From the NCBI GenBank assembly GCA_910583545.1, contig CAJTXM010000001.1, forward strand, positions 62,001 to 126,000: 64,000 nt of DNA, read 5' to 3'. The stretch comes from an uncultured Christensenella sp. (GTDB taxonomy: Bacteria > Bacillota > Clostridia > Christensenellales > Borkfalkiaceae). The number at the start of each line of letters is the position of its first letter. Positions within the stretch are counted from its first letter, which is position 1. Positions 60,525-64,000 of this stretch are shown piece by piece. The position numbers and the translations under genes are program-made. The notes below the pieces were generated by a model. It was not told where the DNA came from. It was given only the letters and a program-made list of their open reading frames with translations, and searched no databases.

Positions 60525-61237
60525 ACGACAATTCGGTAAAGGAACTTATTGACAGCTTTATCGCCTACCGCAATATGATAGCTCCTTTGGAGGAGAGTTT
60601 AAGACAGGTTTCAAAGACCTACGGCGAAATAAGGGAAGACCTTGACAGTCTGTCAAAGAACTTTTCGTCGGGCGCGATGTCGCAGCTTGAAAAGGTCCAT
60701 TCCGCGATAGGAGCACAGGCGAGAAGCGGTCAGGAACTTTCCCGCCGTATAGACGAATATTCTCAATCGGGCGAAAAGTACGCTCAGGCGGTCAGGGATA
60801 TGAGCGCGCGCTTCGAGGGCGTGGCAAAGAGTATCGACGCGCTCGCGGAAATTGAAAAAAGCGCCGAAAGCCAGCTTGCCAGAATCGACGGCATAGTCAA
60901 CGAAAAGCGTTCGTCTTACAATCTTAAAGAGTTGCAGAAATCGCTCGACGGCTATAATACGAACGTTGAAAAAATAAGCGAATTTATCAATAAAGACATT
61001 GCGTCGGTGCTGACGCAGAACGCCGAAAAGATAGAGGAAATAAAAAAGGAAAACGAACGTCTCGGCACGGCGGTCAAGGAACAGAGCAACGATATTGCAA
61101 CGCTCGTTTCGGCGTTCAGGGAAACTGCGGCGCTTCTTAAAAAGGTCGCCGAGAGCGGAAGCGTGAACGAAGAATATCTTTTCGACGCGTTCGATAAATG
61201 GGCTAAGGACAGAAACGTAAAAATAAAGAAAAAGTAA
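60521..61237 (+). CDS. Coiled-coil protein, unknown
   Basis: A 238-residue almost fully helical protein. Heptad patterns run over about 15-125 (LRQVSKTYGEIREDLDSLSKN) and 140-205 (IEEIKKENERLGTAVKEQ), with a Lys-rich tail. No membrane segment. It overlaps the helicase by 4 nt (ATGA) and precedes the beta-helix gene by 14 nt, so it is likely to link these two as a cytoplasmic adaptor. Confidence 0.7.
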   Translation: MNDNSVKELIDSFIAYRNMIAPLEESLRQVSKTYGEIREDLDSLSKNFSSGAMSQLEKVHSAIGAQARSGQELSRRIDEYSQSGEKYAQAVRDMSARFEGVAKSIDALAEIEKSAESQLARIDGIVNEKRSSYNLKELQKSLDGYNTNVEKISEFINKDIASVLTQNAEKIEEIKKENERLGTAVKEQSNDIATLVSAFRETAALLKKVAESGSVNEEYLFDAFDKWAKDRNVKIKKK

Positions 61238-61251
61238 TCTGAGCAGGGCAT

Positions 61252-63567
61252 ATGACGGAGTTAATTGCCGAAAAAACGTTTGAAGCAATATTGCGCGACG
61301 ACGCCGTTTCGTTCGGCGCGCTTATGGAAAAGGACCGTATCGGGGCATACCGCTACGGCAGATTTCCCGTACTCTCTTTGATGTATCTGTTCAAATCAAA
61401 AAAACTTATAAAGCGCTACGAAGAGGAGTTTATCAAAATCACTTCGTTTACGGAAAAGAACGAACCCGTTACGGCGTTTTCAGAGTTTAAAAAGATTGCG
61501 GGCAAATGTTTAAGACTCTATTTTTCGGAAATTGTTTCACCGCTTGAAATGCTGCTTATTTCGGACGATATAAGGCGGTTGAAGCGGATATATCCCCTTG
61601 CGAAGCCGTCAGAGGATATTAAAAAGAGGCTCAAAGAGGCTTACTTTATAAGATACGGACTCGACATAAAGTACGAAAACGGACGGATAATCTTAGACAG
61701 ACGCCCTTTGAGTAAAACGCGGAAAAGGAAAATAATTGCCGTCTGCGCAGGAGTATTCTTCGCAGTAGCGATAACCGTGCTTACGCCCTCGCTTGCAATA
61801 TCGCTTATGCCCAAGCCGGTCGAGGGCGACGTTACAGAACTGAGCCAGATAGACTTCTCTTCGAAAAAGAAATACACGCTCAAAAACGATTTGGTTCTGC
61901 CGGAAAACTATTCGGTGGAGAGGGTCAACTGCAGTATAGACGGCGGAGGGAAAAAGCTTATTTTTAAATCGGGCGCAACGCTCGGCGCGCTGTACGGAAA
62001 ATTTTATAACGCCGAGGTCGAAACGTCGGGGGATAAGCCCGTGTTCACACTCGTCGCCGAAACGGCGGAAGTCGAAAATATCGTATTAAAAGTCAATGCG
62101 GATTTTACCGCGGAAGAGTCTGTGGCCTTTCTTGCAAAAACCAATCTCGGCACGGTGGAAAAAGTTACTCTCGGCGTGAGCGGAAAAATGGGCGCGTACG
62201 CGGAGCAGAACGGCGAAGAAGCGATTTCGCTGACGTTCGGCGGTATCGTGCAGAATAACTATTATAAATACAATTCACAGCTTCAGACGACTTACAGGGG
62301 AACCGTCAGGGACTGCACCGCAACGTACGACGGCTTTTCTCTTACGGGCACGGCAGGCGCAAACCCGGCGTTCGGCGGAATTACAGGCTTAAACTACGGC
62401 ACCGTTCAGGGCTGTACCGTTTCGGGTAATATCAGTGGCGACACTTTCGATATTGCGGGCATTTGCGTTGAAAACCAGGGGCTTCTTTCGGACGTCAAAA
62501 ACACGGCGGAGCTATATCAGACGAGTCGTGATACGGGCTGGAATACGGTCACCTGCGGAATAGTTATAACCAACGGCAACGTGGTCGAAAACTGCGAAAA
62601 CAGCGGTAATATAACCGCGCTGTCGGAATGCGGAGACCTCGGAGATACCGAAAGAGAGGCTGCCGTTTCGGCGTCGGGTATCGTCTATATGAGCGATGGG
62701 TACGTGTCGAGTCTGATTATAAAGGACTGTAAAAATACTGGTACGGTTACTGCAGGCGCGAAGCACAGGAACGCCTACGCTTCGGGCGTGTGCATACTCA
62801 ACGCAAGCGGTATAATAAGCTGTTCGAATTACGGCAAAATTTCGGGTACGGCGGAAAACGGAAAGGAGTCTTATACGGGCGGTATAAGCGCCTTTGCCAA
62901 CGGATATATAGTGATGTCGGAAAACGACGCGGATATAAATTCGTTTGGGTCAAAGAGCTATATAGGCGGAATTGCGGCAAAATCCGTCGCTCAGATTTAT
63001 AACTGCATTTCACGGGGCAACGTGAACGCAAGCGCGGATGAGGCGTACGCAGGCGGAATTTTAGGCTTCGGCGCAGTCGTCCGTGTAGACGGTCCGTTTT
63101 ATTCGAGTCTTCACTCGGCTTCGATAGAGAGCTGTATTTCGAAAAGCAGTATAAAGGCGGTAACGACGGACGAGGGTACGGCATATGTAGGGGGCATTGC
63201 AGGATTTTTTGCGGAAGAAAAATTCGAAATAAGCGGTGAAACGGTTATTTACAGCAGCCGTGCGGTCGGGTCGTATTTTATAGGGAATATCGAAGCGAAC
63301 GGATATTCGGGAAATATAGTCGGCGCCGTCGGCATAAACATATATGAGAGCAACGCTTTTATATCCAACGGAAACGAGATACCTTATTTCGAAGAAAATT
63401 TCTACGTTTCAAACCTTCTGACGGCGTTCGGTTCGGCAAAGGACGGGGACGGAAACTTTACTTCAATCGCGGATAAGGGCGCGGAGAGTAAGGACAGACA
63501 GGAGATAGAAGCCGACGAAAAGTATAAAAAAATACTCGATAATTTGACTGCGGAACGGAAGAAATAA
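61252..63567 (+). CDS. Single-pass membrane protein with extracellular beta-helix (GLUG-like) repeats
   Basis: A 771-residue protein. Residues 1-155 are a cytoplasmic helical domain with ankyrin-like or TPR-like helices. A membrane segment lies at about 163-185 (IIAVCAGVFFAVAITVL). The outer part (about 195-760) has repeated GLUG-type motifs such as GGITGLNYGTVQGCTVSG, ASGVCILNASGIISCSNYG and GGISAFANGYIVMSEND, each of about 20-40 residues, building a right-handed beta-helix. It is the last gene of the tight run starting at the aldo/keto reductase. No signal peptide other than the internal anchor. Probably a surface receptor. Confidence 0.75.
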   Translation: MTELIAEKTFEAILRDDAVSFGALMEKDRIGAYRYGRFPVLSLMYLFKSKKLIKRYEEEFIKITSFTEKNEPVTAFSEFKKIAGKCLRLYFSEIVSPLEMLLISDDIRRLKRIYPLAKPSEDIKKRLKEAYFIRYGLDIKYENGRIILDRRPLSKTRKRKIIAVCAGVFFAVAITVLTPSLAISLMPKPVEGDVTELSQIDFSSKKKYTLKNDLVLPENYSVERVNCSIDGGGKKLIFKSGATLGALYGKFYNAEVETSGDKPVFTLVAETAEVENIVLKVNADFTAEESVAFLAKTNLGTVEKVTLGVSGKMGAYAEQNGEEAISLTFGGIVQNNYYKYNSQLQTTYRGTVRDCTATYDGFSLTGTAGANPAFGGITGLNYGTVQGCTVSGNISGDTFDIAGICVENQGLLSDVKNTAELYQTSRDTGWNTVTCGIVITNGNVVENCENSGNITALSECGDLGDTEREAAVSASGIVYMSDGYVSSLIIKDCKNTGTVTAGAKHRNAYASGVCILNASGIISCSNYGKISGTAENGKESYTGGISAFANGYIVMSENDADINSFGSKSYIGGIAAKSVAQIYNCISRGNVNASADEAYAGGILGFGAVVRVDGPFYSSLHSASIESCISKSSIKAVTTDEGTAYVGGIAGFFAEEKFEISGETVIYSSRAVGSYFIGNIEANGYSGNIVGAVGINIYESNAFISNGNEIPYFEENFYVSNLLTAFGSAKDGDGNFTSIADKGAESKDRQEIEADEKYKKILDNLTAERKK

Positions 63568-63583
63568 AAATTCGGTTTACCTC

Positions 63584-63611
63584 TTGAAATTTTTAAATTA
63601 AGTGTTATAAT
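63584..63611 (+). promoter_or_regulatory. Promoter of the MgtC-family gene
   Basis: TTGAAA (63584-63589), 16-nt spacer, TATAAT (63606-63611) with an extended TG. Confidence 0.8.
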
Positions 63612-63641
63612 AGATTATATCTTTTAATGAGGGTGGGAAAA

Positions 63642-64000
63642 ATGCAATTATTGCCTGATAAGCTCATTGAGCTTGAATATGTAATAAGAATACTTATAGC
63701 GGTGCTGTTGGGGTTTGCCATAGGCATCGAGCGCAAAATGCGATTCAAAGAAGCCGGTATGCGCACGCATACGATAGTGGCGGCAGGCGCGTGCCTGTTT
63801 ATGCTTATTTCAAAATACGGCTTTAACGATCTGGGCGGCGAGAAGTTCGACGGGGCAAGACTGGCGGCGCAGGTCGTTTCGGGCATAGGTTTTATCGGCG
63901 CGGGAATGATAATGTACAGAAAGCAGGCGATCCACGGACTGACCACGGCGGCAGGCGTATGGATAACTGCAGGCGTGGGAATGGCTGTCGGCGCGGGTAT
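63642..64000 (+). CDS. MgtC/SapB-family membrane protein, 3' partial
   Basis: The frame from ATG 63642 (preceded by GAGGGTGGG) is open to the end of the window, giving 119 residues. Four hydrophobic segments are visible. The AVLLGFAIGIERKMRFKEAG start and FIGAGMIMYR segment are typical of MgtC/SapB proteins, which act in magnesium limitation or virulence. The C-terminal part is outside the window. Confidence 0.85.
   Translation, partial: MQLLPDKLIELEYVIRILIAVLLGFAIGIERKMRFKEAGMRTHTIVAAGACLFMLISKYGFNDLGGEKFDGARLAAQVVSGIGFIGAGMIMYRKQAIHGLTTAAGVWITAGVGMAVGAG

Noticed and set aside
1..64000. CRISPR array, tRNA or rRNA gene
   Set aside because: No regularly spaced repeats and no cloverleaf-like or rRNA-like sequence was noticed. 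A dedicated scan (tRNAscan-SE, CRISPR finder) would be decisive.

Overview
The window looks like a chromosome segment of a low-to-moderate GC gut Bacillota, most likely a Clostridia member. This is inference from AGGAGG-type ribosome sites, SigA-like TTGACA/TATAAT promoters, lipoprotein signals, a Firmicutes-type HK97 siphophage, large serine recombinases and a maltodextrin ABC/GH13 locus. No rRNA or tRNA gene, and no CRISPR array, was seen.

Positions 1 to about 33.14 kb are integrated mobile DNA whose left end is outside the window. From 1 to 13.25 kb there is an HK97-type late operon on the + strand: prohead protease (5' truncated), capsid, head-tail connectors, tail tube, tail chaperone with a probable -1 frameshift, tape measure, tail/baseplate, fibres with Mtd-like N-domains, holin and a small SHOCT-like protein. 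It ends in a strong terminator, and no endolysin is visible. Next come two overlapping large serine recombinases (13.4-16.5 kb), a cargo cassette (16.6-19.7 kb: membrane/coiled-coil protein with a basic tail, a nucleotidyltransferase-like protein with an acidic tail, and a 460-aa unknown), an XRE repressor, an AAA/RecA-like ATPase, and a third serine recombinase. The C-terminal half of that third recombinase is repeated as three free-standing small proteins. A second cargo run (24.8-29.9 kb) holds unknown genes, a PIN-domain nuclease-like protein, a PPP-type phosphatase and an SGNH hydrolase, with AAGGTTGCAA dyads at its edges. A tyrosine integrase, a degenerate MobV-like gene and a frameshifted gene (all - strand) finish the element. 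It stops abruptly inside the remnant of a host gene near 33.14 kb.

From 33.15 kb onward is host-like DNA with higher GC. It begins with two broken genes: an unidentified 3' remnant and an esterase interrupted at an 8-A run. These are followed by a lipoprotein with a duplicated domain and an Old Yellow Enzyme/dienoyl-CoA reductase-like flavoprotein. The 38.2-48.5 kb block is a maltodextrin/starch locus: a surface starch-binding-like lipoprotein under a consensus promoter with a LacI-type operator, a LacI regulator, an intracellular GH13 glucosidase, a substrate-binding protein, two permeases, and an unusually long MalK-like ATPase. Together they would capture, import and cleave alpha-glucans.

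Then come rarA, a ZIP metal transporter, a 1196-aa membrane-anchored M60-like (mucinase-type) metalloprotease with an F5/8-type domain, an ArsB/NhaD-like transporter, a TIR-domain pseudogene, and a tight five-gene run. That run is an aldo/keto reductase, a release-factor-like protein lacking the stop-codon recognition loop, a UvrD-like helicase, a coiled-coil protein, and a membrane protein with an extracellular beta-helix. The window ends in an MgtC-family gene.

The least explained parts, and the best candidates for something undescribed, are: (1) the 16.6-19.7 kb cassette; (2) the recombinase-tail domain family at 21.5-24.7 kb; (3) the release-factor-like/helicase/coiled-coil/beta-helix operon at 57.2-63.6 kb. 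Two genes also have consensus promoters placed exactly 7 nt before the ATG, predicting leaderless transcripts.
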